From positions 1 to 47,865 of the forward strand of contig NZ_QNVJ01000014.1 in the NCBI RefSeq assembly GCF_003350345.1: a stretch of DNA of 47,865 bases. Direction: 5' to 3'. The stretch is from Alkalilacustris brevis (lineage in GTDB: Bacteria; Pseudomonadota; Alphaproteobacteria; Rhodobacterales; Rhodobacteraceae). The position numbers and the translations under genes were made by a program. Numbering within the stretch: the stretch's first letter is position 1; every line of letters begins with the position of its first letter. The notes under the pieces are model-generated. The model was not told where the DNA came from. It was given only the letters and a program-made list of their open reading frames with translations, and ran no database searches. This document shows, piece by piece, positions 7,905 through 15,994 of this stretch.

Positions 7905-8756
7905 ATGCGAAACATCCCCGACACCGGCAACGACCCATATCATTACGCGTTGATCGCCCGCGCACTGGAAATCATCGATACCGCACCCGCTGCACCCACG
8001 TTGGATGAACTGGCCGACAGGCTGGGCCTGAGTCCCGCGCATTTTCAGCGGGTCTTCAGCCGCTGGGTCGGAGTCTCGCCCAAACGCTATCAGCAATACC
8101 TGGCGCTGGACCACAGCCGCCGGCTGCTTGCGGCACGCCATAATGTGCTGGAAACCAGCCTTGCCACCGGGCTTTCCGGCAGCGGCCGGCTGCATGACTT
8201 GTTCGTACAATGGGAGGCGATGACACCGGGCGAATACGCCAGGGCCGGCGCCGGGCTTACCATTCGCCACGGCTGGGGCGCCTCGCCCTTCGGCCCGATT
8301 CTGGGCATGGCGACCGAGCGCGGCTTGTGCGGCATCGGCTTTGCCGCAGTGGCCGGACGCGCGGCCGCATTTGCCGACCTTGCAGCCCGCTGGCCAAAGG
8401 CGCGGCTGATCGCTGATGACGCGGCCGTTGCGCCCATGCTGGAAAGGGTGTTCCAGCGGCGCGAAAGCCCGGTTTCCCTACATGTCTGGGGCACGCCATT
8501 CCAGATCAAGGTATGGGAGGCCCTGCTGCATGTTCCCGAAGGCCATGTCAGCACCTATTCCGACCTGGCCCGCGCTGCCGGAACGCCCAGGGGCGTGCGC
8601 GCGGCCGGCTCGGCCATCGGCCGCAATCCGCTGGCCTTCATCATCCCCTGCCATCGCGCCTTGCGCAAATCCGGTGCCTTGGGTGGCTATCACTGGGGGT
8701 TGCCGGTAAAGCGCGCGATGCTGGCGTGGGAATCCGCGCGGGCCGAAGCGGGCTGA
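7905..8756 (+). CDS. AraC-type HTH / O6-alkylguanine-DNA alkyltransferase fusion (Ada-like)
   Basis: 283 residues. The first ~110 form an AraC-type DNA-binding domain (TLDELADRLGLSPAHFQRVFSRWVG; SPKRYQQYL). The remainder is a methylguanine methyltransferase with the active-site motif PCHR, acceptor Cys249, and the downstream GGYHWGLPVKRAML segment. It resembles E. coli Ada without the N-terminal zinc/methylphosphotriester domain, whose Cys senses damage in Ada. It should repair O6-methylguanine by suicidal transfer; whether it also activates transcription is unclear. Its start is 146 bases from nth, on the opposite strand. Confidence 0.9.
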   Translation: MRNIPDTGNDPYHYALIARALEIIDTAPAAPTLDELADRLGLSPAHFQRVFSRWVGVSPKRYQQYLALDHSRRLLAARHNVLETSLATGLSGSGRLHDLFVQWEAMTPGEYARAGAGLTIRHGWGASPFGPILGMATERGLCGIGFAAVAGRAAAFADLAARWPKARLIADDAAVAPMLERVFQRRESPVSLHVWGTPFQIKVWEALLHVPEGHVSTYSDLARAAGTPRGVRAAGSAIGRNPLAFIIPCHRALRKSGALGGYHWGLPVKRAMLAWESARAEAG

Positions 8757-8823
8757 GTTCCGCCCCCGCCCAAACGCGCGCTAAAACGTCCAGCAAAACA
8801 TCGCCAATGTGATCGCGGGCCGC

Positions 8824-8851
8824 TTGGAATAGCACACTCACACGATATAGT
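8824..8851 (+). promoter_or_regulatory. Candidate sigma-70 promoter for OmpA-type lipoprotein
   Basis: TTGGAA (8824-8829), a 16-base spacer and TATAGT (8846-8851). The -10 box matches five of six consensus bases. It lies 52 bases upstream of the ATG at 8904. Confidence 0.5.
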
Positions 8852-8903
8852 TGTCGCCGAACCCGGTGCATCCGCCGGGATGTGTATCAAGGAGTAAGCA
8901 GGA

Positions 8904-9551
8904 ATGCGTTCTGGAGTCACAGTTGCACTGATCGGGGCAAGCGCGCTGGCCCTCACAGCATGTATGCCCGCCACCGAAGACAACCAGCGCACACGCACCG
9001 GCGCAACGATCGGTGCGGTGGCCGGCGGCCTTGCCGGCGCTACCGCCGGCGGCAGCCAGGATCGCCTTTTCCGCACCGCCGTGGGTGCCGGGCTGGGCGC
9101 GGCGGTCGGTGGCCTGATCGGCCAGCAGCTTGACCGGCAGGCGGCCGAGTTGCAGCGCGACCTTGGCAATGACGTGCAGGTCGTCAACACTGGCTCGCAT
9201 CTGGTCGTGACCATGCCCAGCGAGATTCTGTTCGATGTGGACAGCGCGGTGGTGCGCGTCGGACTGCAGCGCGATCTGCAGACCCTCGCGCGCAGCCTGC
9301 AGGACTATCCCGACAGCAGCGTTCAGGTTGTGGGCCATACCGACAACACCGGTTCGGCAGCCTATAACCAGACGCTTTCGGAACGGCGCGCCAATTCGGT
9401 CGCCGCCGTGCTGCGCAACGCCGGTGTCGACCAGCGCCGGATCATCTCGATCGGCCGGGGCGAAGACCAGCCCGTAGCCTCGAACCTGACAACCGAAGGC
9501 CGGGCCCAGAACCGCCGGGTCGAGATTTTCATCATCCCGCATCAGCGCTGA
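8904..9551 (+). CDS. OmpA-family peptidoglycan-binding lipoprotein
   Basis: 215 residues. The signal peptide ends in the lipobox LTAC (Cys20), so the mature protein should be lipid-anchored, probably in the outer membrane. Next is a glycine-zipper segment (about 34-75, GATIGAVAGGLAGATAGG and GAGLGAAVGGLIG) that could span or associate with membrane. The C-terminal OmpA domain (about 105-212) has the peptidoglycan-binding pattern FDVDSA, VVGHTDNTGS, NQTLSERRANSV and NRRVEI. It is a YiaD-like envelope protein tethering outer membrane to cell wall. A strong RBS (AAGGAG) precedes the ATG. It is a single-gene unit with its own promoter and terminator. Confidence 0.92.
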   Translation: MRSGVTVALIGASALALTACMPATEDNQRTRTGATIGAVAGGLAGATAGGSQDRLFRTAVGAGLGAAVGGLIGQQLDRQAAELQRDLGNDVQVVNTGSHLVVTMPSEILFDVDSAVVRVGLQRDLQTLARSLQDYPDSSVQVVGHTDNTGSAAYNQTLSERRANSVAAVLRNAGVDQRRIISIGRGEDQPVASNLTTEGRAQNRRVEIFIIPHQR

Positions 9552-9582
9552 TCGCGGCAGGCGCTGGCCTAAAGGAACGGGA

Positions 9583-9615
9583 AAGGCCCGGCAGAGCGAT
9601 CTGCCGGGCCTTTTC
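9583..9615. terminator. Bidirectional terminator between lipoprotein gene and atpF
   Basis: AAAGGCCCGGCAG (9583-9595), a 6-base loop, then CTGCCGGGCCTTTT (9602-9615). The 13-bp stem is flanked by A and T tracts and serves both the plus-strand lipoprotein gene and the minus-strand F0 operon. Confidence 0.9.
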
Positions 9616-9641
9616 AATTCATCGGGCAATGCAGCCCAGTA

Positions 9642-10208
9642 TCAGTGCAGCTTCTGCTCGATCACGCCGATGCCGTCGTCGACCAGGCGGTTGGCGTCGG
9701 CTGCCTTCATCTGCTTGGTTATCAACTCCCCCGAGGCGGCAACCGCAACTTCGACCGCCCGGTTGCGGACCGAGCGCAGCGCCTCTGCCTCGGCCGATGC
9801 GATCTGATCCTCGGCCGCCTTCACGCGGCGCTGAAACGAAGTTTCAATATCAGCGCGGGCCTGTTCGGCGGCCTCTTCGGCCTCGCGGCGGGCATTCTCG
9901 ACGATGCGCTTGGCCTGGTCCTCGACCTCGCGCTGCTTGCGCTCGTAGGAGGCCAGCACCTGCTGGGCCTCTTCGCGCAGGGCGCGCGCCTCGTCCAGGT
10001 CGGCGCGAATGGCATCTGCCCGCTTGTCGAGCATCCCGGTGATGATCGCCGGCACCTTGTAATAGACCAGAATACCGACGAACAGCACAAAGGCGATCGC
10101 GACAACGATGTCGGTGTTATAAAGCGAGAAGAACGGGTAATCCCCGGCAGCGGCAAGCGCAGGTGTCGCGCCCGAGATCAGCGCCAAAGCGATCAGTGCT
10201 TTCCTCAT
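9642..10208 (-). CDS. atpF: ATP synthase F0 subunit b
   Basis: A 188-residue peripheral-stalk subunit. One transmembrane helix (about 33-52, IVVAIAFVLFVGILVYY) is followed by a long charged amphipathic coiled coil reaching the C-terminus, which holds the F1 head against rotation. The extreme N-terminus (MRKALIALALISGATPALA) looks like a cleavable signal peptide, a feature I recall in subunit b of Rhodobacter relatives. The start overlaps the end of the b' gene by 4 bases (10205-10208), implying coupling. Last gene of the F0 operon, followed by a terminator. Confidence 0.95.
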   Translation of the reverse strand: MRKALIALALISGATPALAAAGDYPFFSLYNTDIVVAIAFVLFVGILVYYKVPAIITGMLDKRADAIRADLDEARALREEAQQVLASYERKQREVEDQAKRIVENARREAEEAAEQARADIETSFQRRVKAAEDQIASAEAEALRSVRNRAVEVAVAASGELITKQMKAADANRLVDDGIGVIEQKLH

Positions 10209-10762
10209 GCCGCATCCCCCTGCTTGAGCCGCGCCGAAACCGCCGCGTTCACCGAACGCCCATCGGCCTTGTGCCCCATCGATTCCAGCACCGCCTTGAC
10301 GGTATCACGCGCAACCTCTTCGATCGCTGCGTCGGCGTCTTTGCGGATCCCGGCAATGCGCTGCTCGGATTCGGCAGTGCGGGCCGCAATCTCGGCGTCG
10401 GCCTTGGCCATCGCCTCATCCAGCCGCTCCTGCATCTCGGCCTTGGTCCGGTCAACGATGCGCGCCGCCTCGGTGCGGGCATCTGCCAGCGCCTTCTGAT
10501 AGGCCTCTTCGGCCTCTTCGGCCTTGCGCTTGAGTTCCTCGGCACGGGCGACGTCATTGGTGATCGTGCCACGACGCTCGGCCAGAACGGCGGCGATCCG
10601 CGGCAACGCCATGCGCGACAGGATCAAGTAGATCACGACCAGTGTGACCACCAGCCAGAATATCTGGTTGGGGAAAGTGGCGAAGTCGATCTGCGGCATA
10701 CCCACGTCTTGCGGGCCCACGTCTTGCGGGGCAGACCCAAGCTCGCTCGCTTGCGGTTCCAT
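10205..10762 (-). CDS. atpF2: ATP synthase F0 subunit b'
   Basis: 185 residues. A short N-terminal tail precedes a membrane helix (about 31-51, IFWLVVTLVVIYLILSRMALP) and a long charged coiled coil rich in Ala/Glu/Arg. It pairs with subunit b to form a heterodimeric peripheral stalk, the arrangement of photosynthetic bacteria and many alphaproteobacteria. It lies between atpE and atpF, as expected for b'. The 5' end contains a short direct repeat (CCCACGTCTTGCGGG twice near 10700-10730 on the plus strand), so residues about 12-20 repeat the pattern D-V-G-P-Q. Confidence 0.95.
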   Translation of the reverse strand: MEPQASELGSAPQDVGPQDVGMPQIDFATFPNQIFWLVVTLVVIYLILSRMALPRIAAVLAERRGTITNDVARAEELKRKAEEAEEAYQKALADARTEAARIVDRTKAEMQERLDEAMAKADAEIAARTAESEQRIAGIRKDADAAIEEVARDTVKAVLESMGHKADGRSVNAAVSARLKQGDAA

Positions 10763-10844
10763 TGCGGCCTCCTTCAGCGCAGGGCTTACGCCTGAGGCCG
10801 GGCGAGGCTGAACCCCGACCCGGCCACAGAAATGACGTAGCGGA

Positions 10845-11081
10845 TCAGACCGCGAACATCAGCAGCAGCGCAACCAGGAACGAGAAGATCCCGAGAGCCT
10901 CGGCAAAGGCGATGCCGATGAACAGGAACGCCGTCTGGCCAGCAGCGGCGGCCGGGTTGCGCAGCGCGCCCGACAGGAAGTTACCGGCAATGTTGCCCAC
11001 ACCGATGGCAGCGCCACCCATGCCGATGGCGGTCAGACCGACACCGATGTACTTGCCCATTTCTGCGATATCGCCTTCCAT
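10845..11081 (-). CDS. atpE: ATP synthase F0 subunit c
   Basis: A 78-residue hairpin of two membrane helices that forms the rotating proteolipid ring. Helix 1 has the GXGXGXG-type packing face ([22 protein letters not shown]). The loop has the conserved RNP, and helix 2 carries the proton-binding Glu in [10 protein letters not shown]. There is no extra polar residue pattern suggesting sodium use. A good RBS (AAGGAG) precedes the ATG. It is the middle gene of the F0 operon. Confidence 0.97.
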   Translation of the reverse strand: MEGDIAEMGKYIGVGLTAIGMGGAAIGVGNIAGNFLSGALRNPAAAAGQTAFLFIGIAFAEALGIFSFLVALLLMFAV

Positions 11082-11142
11082 GTCGTTTCTCCTTGAGTTT
11101 GGAATAGGCTTGATTGGGTATCCGGACCGTCGCCGCGCCTCG

Positions 11143-11889
11143 TCAGTGCGAGGGGTGCAGCGCGTCGCGCAGGTAGACGCAGGTCAGAATTGTGAACACA
11201 TAGGCCTGGATCGCCGCGACCAGCAACTCGAGCGCGTAAAGCGCGGTCACCGCGAGGATCGGCACGAAAGAGGCCACGCCAAGCGCACCGGCAAAACCTG
11301 CGAACACCTTGGCCACCGCATGGCCGGCCATCATCGCGCCGGCAAGACGGATGGAATGGCTGACCGGCCGCGCGAAATACGAGATCAGCTCGATGATCGC
11401 CAGCACCGGGCGCAGCACCAGCGGCGCCGAGTCGACCCAGAAAAGCTTGAGGAACTTGGCGCCGTGCAGGACGAAACCCAGCACCGTTACCGAGATGAAC
11501 ACCGTCAGCGCCAGCACCGCCGTCACCGCGATATGCGAGGTGGTGGTAAAGGCGAAGGGGATCAGCCCCAGCAGGTTGGCGAACAGGATGAACATGAACA
11601 GCGTCATGATATATGGGAAAAAGCGCAGCCCGTCCTTGCCCGCCACATCCTCGACCATCTTGTGGATGAAGCCGTAGGACAGCTCGGCCATCGACTGGCC
11701 GCGCGTCGGCACGATGGCGCGCCCGCGCGTGCCCAGCATCAGCAGCACGGTGATCGCCAGCACCGTAAGCGCCATCCACAGCGTCACGTTGGTGGGGGTA
11801 TACCAATGCACCACGTCACCGCCAAAAAGCGGTTTCACGACGAACTGGTCCATCGGTTTGATTACAAAGCCACCGGTCTGTTCAGCCAC
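11143..11889 (-). CDS. atpB: ATP synthase F0 subunit a
   Basis: A 248-residue polytopic subunit that forms the proton half-channels against the c ring. The essential Arg lies in the conserved [14 protein letters not shown] segment and is followed by the hydrophobic C-terminal helices. I choose GTG at 11889 (reading [16 protein letters not shown]) because GAGGA sits 8 bases upstream and the resulting N-terminus resembles Rhodobacter subunit a; an ATG at 11907 is the alternative. The chosen start overlaps atpI by 8 bases, consistent with coupling. About five to six membrane segments are visible. Confidence 0.93.
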   Translation of the reverse strand: MAEQTGGFVIKPMDQFVVKPLFGGDVVHWYTPTNVTLWMALTVLAITVLLMLGTRGRAIVPTRGQSMAELSYGFIHKMVEDVAGKDGLRFFPYIMTLFMFILFANLLGLIPFAFTTTSHIAVTAVLALTVFISVTVLGFVLHGAKFLKLFWVDSAPLVLRPVLAIIELISYFARPVSHSIRLAGAMMAGHAVAKVFAGFAGALGVASFVPILAVTALYALELLVAAIQAYVFTILTCVYLRDALHPSH

Positions 11890-12238
11890 GTCGCCCGTCC
11901 TCTTCACCTTGCTTCGCGGGAGAGTCCGCGTCGCCTTCGTCCCTCTTGTCCGACATCGCGCGGGCGGTTCTGAGCATGGTCATCACACCCCCCGCGAAGC
12001 CCAGCAATGTAAACAGCAGCAGCAGGAATGGGCGCGTACCGAACAGCGCATCCAACCCCAGACCGATACCAACCCCGACCACAAGGCCCGCGACCAGCTC
12101 GGTGACCATCCGCCAGGCAAACTGCCCCTGGCTGTGATAGCCCCGCCCCCGAGGGCCGGCTTCGGCCGATTTACCGCGGGCGGCAGCTATACGTTCGCCG
12201 AGTTTCCTCAGCCGTTCCTGCTCACCTTGGTCCATCAT
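11882..12238 (-). CDS. atpI: ATP synthase assembly protein I
   Basis: 118 residues. A basic cytoplasmic N-terminus ([20 protein letters not shown]) is followed by two hydrophobic helices with Gly-rich faces ([20 protein letters not shown] and [18 protein letters not shown]) and a charged tail. AtpI proteins assist c-ring assembly and are not part of the final enzyme. The start is one of two adjacent ATG codons (12238 or 12235), with GAGGGG upstream; the frame remains open to 12298. First gene of atpI-atpB-atpE-atpF2-atpF; the F1 genes are elsewhere, as usual in this group. Confidence 0.9.
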   Translation of the reverse strand: MMDQGEQERLRKLGERIAAARGKSAEAGPRGRGYHSQGQFAWRMVTELVAGLVVGVGIGLGLDALFGTRPFLLLLFTLLGFAGGVMTMLRTARAMSDKRDEGDADSPAKQGEEDGRRG

Positions 12239-12327
12239 GGCCGGATCCGCCCCTCGGACAGTCGCGCGGAAACTACGGAGCAGCGCAGCAGGAGTCAAGC
12301 GCCAACCGACCAGGTCAGGAACGCCCT

Positions 12328-12366
12328 ATACATCTGATATAAATAAGAAATTTAAGAATTTCCGCT
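12328..12366. promoter_or_regulatory. AT-rich promoter tract between atpI and arsR
   Basis: A roughly 35-base run rich in A and T (TATAAATAAGAAATTTAAG and flanks) stands out in GC-rich surroundings within the 209-base divergent gap. It probably contains the F0 operon promoter on the minus strand. I cannot fix unambiguous -35/-10 boxes. Confidence 0.4.
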
Positions 12367-12411
12367 TCGCAGCATCGCCCCTGCGCGAATGCGGCATATT
12401 CAACTGTCTGG

Positions 12412-12440
12412 TTGACCATTGCGCGCGCCACCCATAATGC
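12412..12440 (+). promoter_or_regulatory. Candidate promoter for ArsR gene, possibly leaderless
   Basis: TTGACC (12412-12417) is followed either by CATAAT (12433-12438, 15-base spacer) or by TAATGC (12435-12440, 17-base spacer). The ATG at 12448 lies only 8-10 bases beyond the -10 box and lacks a Shine-Dalgarno sequence, so transcription may begin at or next to the start codon. Confidence 0.4.
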
Positions 12441-12447
12441 CTTGGCC

Positions 12448-12822
12448 ATGAGCACGCCGCTGGACAGGACTTTCCACGCGCTCGCCGACCCGACGCGGCG
12501 GGCGATCCTAATGATGCTGCTTGAGGACGACATGGCCGTCACCGACGTGGCCGAGCCCTTGCCGATGTCGCTTGCCGCCGTGTCTAAGCACCTGGTGATC
12601 CTGGCCGATGCCGGGCTGATCAGCCAGGAAAAGCGCGGGCGGGTGAAATGGTGCAAGCTTGAACCCGACGCGCTGCGCGAGGCCAGCATCTGGATGCAAG
12701 CCTTCGGCCAGTTCGAGGCAATCAACCTGGACGCTTTCGAGCGCTTCCTCGAAGCCGAGCTGGGCGGCGAAAGCGACGTGGCAACGGCCACGCCGGCGCC
12801 AGAACAGGAACCGGAGTCCTGA
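12448..12822 (+). CDS. ArsR/SmtB-family winged-helix regulator
   Basis: A 124-residue dimeric repressor type. The winged HTH is clear: LDRTFHALADPTRRAILMML, then recognition helix SLAAVSKHLVILADAGLI and wing KRGRVKW. The metal-sensing ELCVCD motif of ArsR is absent and the single Cys (VKWCKL) has no partner, so a non-metal signal is likely, as in SdpR-type members. Such regulators often precede an AHSA1/SRPBCC gene; none is present here. The tail is acidic and Pro-rich. The start at MSTPLDRTF is chosen over an upstream TTG (12412), which falls in a likely -35 box. Confidence 0.88.
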   Translation: MSTPLDRTFHALADPTRRAILMMLLEDDMAVTDVAEPLPMSLAAVSKHLVILADAGLISQEKRGRVKWCKLEPDALREASIWMQAFGQFEAINLDAFERFLEAELGGESDVATATPAPEQEPES

Positions 12823-12839
12823 ACCCCGCAACCCGCGTT

Positions 12840-13253
12840 TCAGCGCACCAGGAACACTGACATCTCTGCATGAGCGGCAAGATCGGGGCCATGCGCCGAA
12901 AAGATCTTTTCGGCAAAACCCGGCACACGGGTCGCCATGACAATCAGGTCCGACCCAAGCTTGCGCGCCTCATCGAGAACCTTGTCATCCATGTCGATCT
13001 GCGGATCCGCCGACGGCACGGAATGCGCCTCGATCGGCACGCCGAGCCTCTCGGCAAGCTCAGCCGCCCAGGTCTTCAGCTTTTCCGCAAATTCCTGCGG
13101 GGTATGCGCTGCCGCACCAGGCAATGTCGGCGTCACGCCGACCAGATGCAGCGTCGAACCATGGGTCTTGGCCAGCCCAGCCGCGACGTTCAATGCCTTT
13201 TCCAGTGTGTCTGCATGGTTCAGATCAACCGGAACAACGATTTTCTCGAACAT
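12840..13253 (-). CDS. Universal stress protein (UspA) family
   Basis: 137 residues with the USP alpha/beta fold signature: N-terminal MFEKIVVPVDLNHADTLEKAL, and a C-terminal half with DLIVMATRVPGF and the final strand SVFLVR. The ATP-binding motif G-X2-G-X9-G-S/T of classical UspA is not preserved (ATRVPGFAEKIF then GPDLAAHAE), so it may be a non-ATP-binding member. It is cytoplasmic and single-domain. It is convergent with the ArsR gene, 17 bases away, with no obvious terminator between them. Confidence 0.88.
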   Translation of the reverse strand: MFEKIVVPVDLNHADTLEKALNVAAGLAKTHGSTLHLVGVTPTLPGAAAHTPQEFAEKLKTWAAELAERLGVPIEAHSVPSADPQIDMDDKVLDEARKLGSDLIVMATRVPGFAEKIFSAHGPDLAAHAEMSVFLVR

Positions 13254-13341
13254 GGTCCCCCCGTTTGCTTTCAGTGTGTGGGAGCTTGAACGCTAGCAGG
13301 GAAAGGCCGCCTTTGTAAAATCCTCAGCGGCACCCGGACTT

Positions 13342-14277
13342 TCATGACTGATCTGACACCCCGGTCTCCTTGGCCGCGGCCAACTCTTGCTCGGGGTCGC
13401 CTTTCAGCAGCAGGATCAGCGCCAGAATGGTCAGCCCGACGCCGGGCAATACTATCGCCGGCGGCGCCCCGTGCCCCAGCGCCAGTTCCCAGCAGATCAC
13501 CCAGGCCGGGGTCAGGTAGGTATAGGCCATCACCTTGGCCGAATGCAGGCGCATCGCGGCAAACTGCGTCAGGAAGGTCGTGGCCGCACTGGCGAAGACG
13601 ATCAGATAGGCCATGACGATCCAGACCGCGAGCGAAAGCTCGTGCCACGGGGTATCGAGTATGTCCCGCCATCCGTAGGCCATCAGGCAGACAAAGCAGC
13701 CGCCCATCACCAGCGTGGTGGTCACAAGCGCGGGCTCGCCGCGGTTGAAACGCTTGAGAAGCGGCGCGACAAGCGCGTGTGTCGTGCAACCGATCAGGAA
13801 TATCTTCTCGCCGCGCCCAAGCTCGAAGGCAAGCATCGCGCCGATATCGGCCCGGAAGATTACCAGGACCGCTCCCACAGCCCCTATGATCAGGGCAAAT
13901 GCGATCCGGCCGGTCGCCATCTGCCGCAACACGAGAAAGGCGAAGAAAGCCGTCATCAGCGGCAGCAGGGTAAAGACGGCACCGGTCGAGACCGGCGTGG
14001 CGGTCTTGAGCGCCTCGAACATCGTGACGAAATAGACGGCAAACAGCGCCCCCACCAACAGATACCGCCAAGGGGCCTGGAAATGAGACCTGCGAAACCC
14101 TGTTCCAGCGGCCACCACCAGGCCGACCGCCAATGTCGCCACCAGATAGCGAAAGGCATTGATGGCCGGCGGGGCGATCTCGTTCGCGACCAGGGCCCCG
14201 AGGCTGTAGGAGCCTGCCACGAAGGCCGAAAAGCTCAGCATCGCCAGATGCCCCTGTGCCGCGGGCGTCAATCGCAT
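13342..14277 (-). CDS. EamA/DMT-family transporter
   Basis: A 311-residue inner-membrane protein with ten hydrophobic segments arranged as two five-helix EamA repeats (SFSAFVAGSYSLGALVANEIAP...; VTTTLVMGGCFVCLMAYG...AYTYLTPAWVICWELALG). Family members export metabolites or amino acids; the substrate is unknown. The start MRLTPAAQGH is supported by GAAGAGG six bases upstream; the open frame further upstream lies within the lysR gene. It follows the LysR gene on the same strand after 28 bases, suggesting an operon in which the regulator controls its own exporter. Confidence 0.9.
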   Translation of the reverse strand: MRLTPAAQGHLAMLSFSAFVAGSYSLGALVANEIAPPAINAFRYLVATLAVGLVVAAGTGFRRSHFQAPWRYLLVGALFAVYFVTMFEALKTATPVSTGAVFTLLPLMTAFFAFLVLRQMATGRIAFALIIGAVGAVLVIFRADIGAMLAFELGRGEKIFLIGCTTHALVAPLLKRFNRGEPALVTTTLVMGGCFVCLMAYGWRDILDTPWHELSLAVWIVMAYLIVFASAATTFLTQFAAMRLHSAKVMAYTYLTPAWVICWELALGHGAPPAIVLPGVGLTILALILLLKGDPEQELAAAKETGVSDQS

Positions 14278-14305
14278 CGCAGACCTCTTCCCGTTCCACA
14301 ACGGT

Positions 14306-15190
14306 TCATCCCAACAGAACCCGCCCCGCATCTGCCTTGAGATGCGCCAATACCGCCTGCACCTTGGCCGACCGGTGCAGATCGACATGGGTGACAAGCC
14401 AGTAATGCACGACCCATGCCTCGCGCGGGGGGAGAACCGCAACCAGATCGTCACGGCCGGCCTGCGCCTCGGGCAGAAAACCCAGCCCCGCGCCCGCCAG
14501 AACCGCCTCGCGGATCGCATCCACATCGTTCACGCGGAAGGTCACGGCCCCGGGCGGGACATGTTCGTTGATCCAGCGCAGGAACGGCACGCGCGTGTCG
14601 CGATCATCGGCCCCGATCAGGCGATGCGCCGCCAGTTCATTCTCGGAGGCAGGCAGCCCGTTTGCCTCGATGTAGGACTGCGCGGCATAAAGGCCGTACC
14701 GGACCTGCCCGAACGGCTGCACGACGTTGTCGGGCTCTTGCGGGTGTGTGCCCGCCCGCACGGCAACGTGGGCTTCACCATATTCCAGCCGCAGAAGGCG
14801 CGTGTCGGACAGCAGCCGCACTGTCACATCCGGATGCGCCCGCTGAAACCCGGCGAGGCTGCGGCTCAGGAAACCGGCAACCTGCGGCACTGCGGTGACC
14901 GTCACCTCGCCGTTGACCATCTGCCCGCCGCCCTTGATCCTGTTGGCAAGCTGGGTGAACTGCTCATCGGTCGCGCGGGCAACCCTGAGCAGGTCTTCGC
15001 CCGCCTCGGTGGGGGTGTAGCCGCGCGAATGCCGCTGAAACAGCCGCACCCCAAGCCGCGCCTCAAGCGCATCTACATGGCGGATGACCGTGGCATGATG
15101 AACGCCCAGCGCCTCGGCGGCACCGCTGACCGTGCCGATCCTGGCCACATGGAAGGCCGTGCGGATCTCATCCCATGCCTCGACCGACAT
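14306..15190 (-). CDS. LysR-family transcriptional regulator
   Basis: 294 residues. N-terminal winged HTH (about 5-65: AFHVARIGTVSGAAEALGVHHATVIRHVDALEARLGVRLFQR) followed by a periplasmic-binding-protein-like effector domain. The HTH variant (VHHATVIRHVDALE) is the subgroup that usually controls adjacent transporters. Its downstream partner is the EamA gene; divergently, 219 bases away, begins the exported protease cluster, which it could also control (inference). Typical length; no missing part. Confidence 0.93.
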   Translation of the reverse strand: MSVEAWDEIRTAFHVARIGTVSGAAEALGVHHATVIRHVDALEARLGVRLFQRHSRGYTPTEAGEDLLRVARATDEQFTQLANRIKGGGQMVNGEVTVTAVPQVAGFLSRSLAGFQRAHPDVTVRLLSDTRLLRLEYGEAHVAVRAGTHPQEPDNVVQPFGQVRYGLYAAQSYIEANGLPASENELAAHRLIGADDRDTRVPFLRWINEHVPPGAVTFRVNDVDAIREAVLAGAGLGFLPEAQAGRDDLVAVLPPREAWVVHYWLVTHVDLHRSAKVQAVLAHLKADAGRVLLG

Positions 15191-15409
15191 CTCTATCCTG
15201 CTGTTTGATCAGATCGGGCGTATCAGCGCATATGGCCGGGGCGGTTGCAACCCCCGGCCGGGCACGGCCCGCTCACGCCCAGGCGAGCAGAACGTTCCAA
15301 AAACTGTCAGAAAGGTGTTCAAATCTTGAGTTTACGCTGATTGCGCTCTTCGCTATCGTTTCCCAGATACCTCATGCCTTTCGACCAAAGCATTGCAGGA
15401 ACGTCTGAA

Positions 15410-15877
15410 ATGAAATGTCTGCCCGGCCGCGCCCACTCAGCCGTTTACTGCATTTCCGGCATTCTGGCGGTATTCGCTGCGACCGGGGTGGAGGCAAAGG
15501 ATATCACCGCAAGCAATGACCCGCTGACGGTGTTGCCGCAAGGGCAGCCCGCGAACGCCGCGGCACATGACGATGCGCCCGCACCCGTTGGTCACGGCCC
15601 AGCCTACGCGCTGGAGGATCTGCGCCAGGTATTCGGCAACGTTTCCTTCAGTAGCGGCCCGCAACAGGGAAAGGCGGTTGCCCGGCCCGCCACCAGCCCG
15701 CTGGCTTCTGACGAAATTTTCACGGTCATGCTGCGCGCCCGGTTCAGTATCCAGGGGGCTCGCCCACCGGTTTCTGTTGACCGCCCGCAGCAGTTTCATG
15801 GTGCACTTGTACAGTTCCGCCAAGCCGACAGGGCCGGGCGGCATTTGACTTATGGTGATCTTGTCACCCGGCGCTGA
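15410..15877 (+). CDS. Small exported protein of unknown function, first in protease cluster
   Basis: 155 residues. The N-terminus MKCLPGRAHSAVYCISGILAVFAATGVEAKD looks like a Sec signal peptide with cleavage after VEA. The mature part is about 125 residues without a recognisable domain: a disordered Ala/Pro stretch (GQPANAAAHDDAPAPVGHG), then a possibly folded part (ALEDLRQVFGNVSF; DEIFTVMLRARFSIQGARPP). The start at 15410 has GGA about 10 bases upstream; the frame is open from 15341. Its 3' end overlaps a short ORF in another frame, so a frameshift or truncation of a longer ancestor is possible. Position 5' to three exported peptidases suggests a substrate, inhibitor or accessory role, unproven. 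Confidence 0.6.
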   Translation: MKCLPGRAHSAVYCISGILAVFAATGVEAKDITASNDPLTVLPQGQPANAAAHDDAPAPVGHGPAYALEDLRQVFGNVSFSSGPQQGKAVARPATSPLASDEIFTVMLRARFSIQGARPPVSVDRPQQFHGALVQFRQADRAGRHLTYGDLVTRR

Positions 15878-15962
15878 CACCAACCTGGTGCAAGCCAATG
15901 TCGGCATGTCCGACCTTCTGGCAGGACGGCTCCGCCGCCCCGGCAGACTCCAGAAACATTGA
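15852..15962 (+). CDS. Possible 36-codon overlapping ORF
   Basis: ATG at 15852 opens a frame of 36 residues (MVILSPGADTNLVQANVG...) ending in TGA at 15960-15962. It overlaps the last 26 bases of the upstream gene in another frame. A weak GGGCGG lies about 10 bases upstream. It could be a coupled small protein, the displaced C-terminus of the preceding gene after a frameshift, or chance. Low confidence. Confidence 0.2.
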   Translation: MVILSPGADTNLVQANVGMSDLLAGRLRRPGRLQKH

Positions 15963-15994
15963 CGTCGCTATCAGACACCAACAAGGAATGACGC

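Noticed and set aside
10762-11973. 403-codon plus-strand frame over the F0 operon
   Set aside because: It is antisense to atpE and atpB and rich in His, Arg and Gln, a typical mirror of GC-rich membrane-protein genes.
15191-15409. Clear promoter for the protease cluster
   Set aside because: TTGAGT near 15326 has no convincing -10 box at proper distance; no promoter is claimed.
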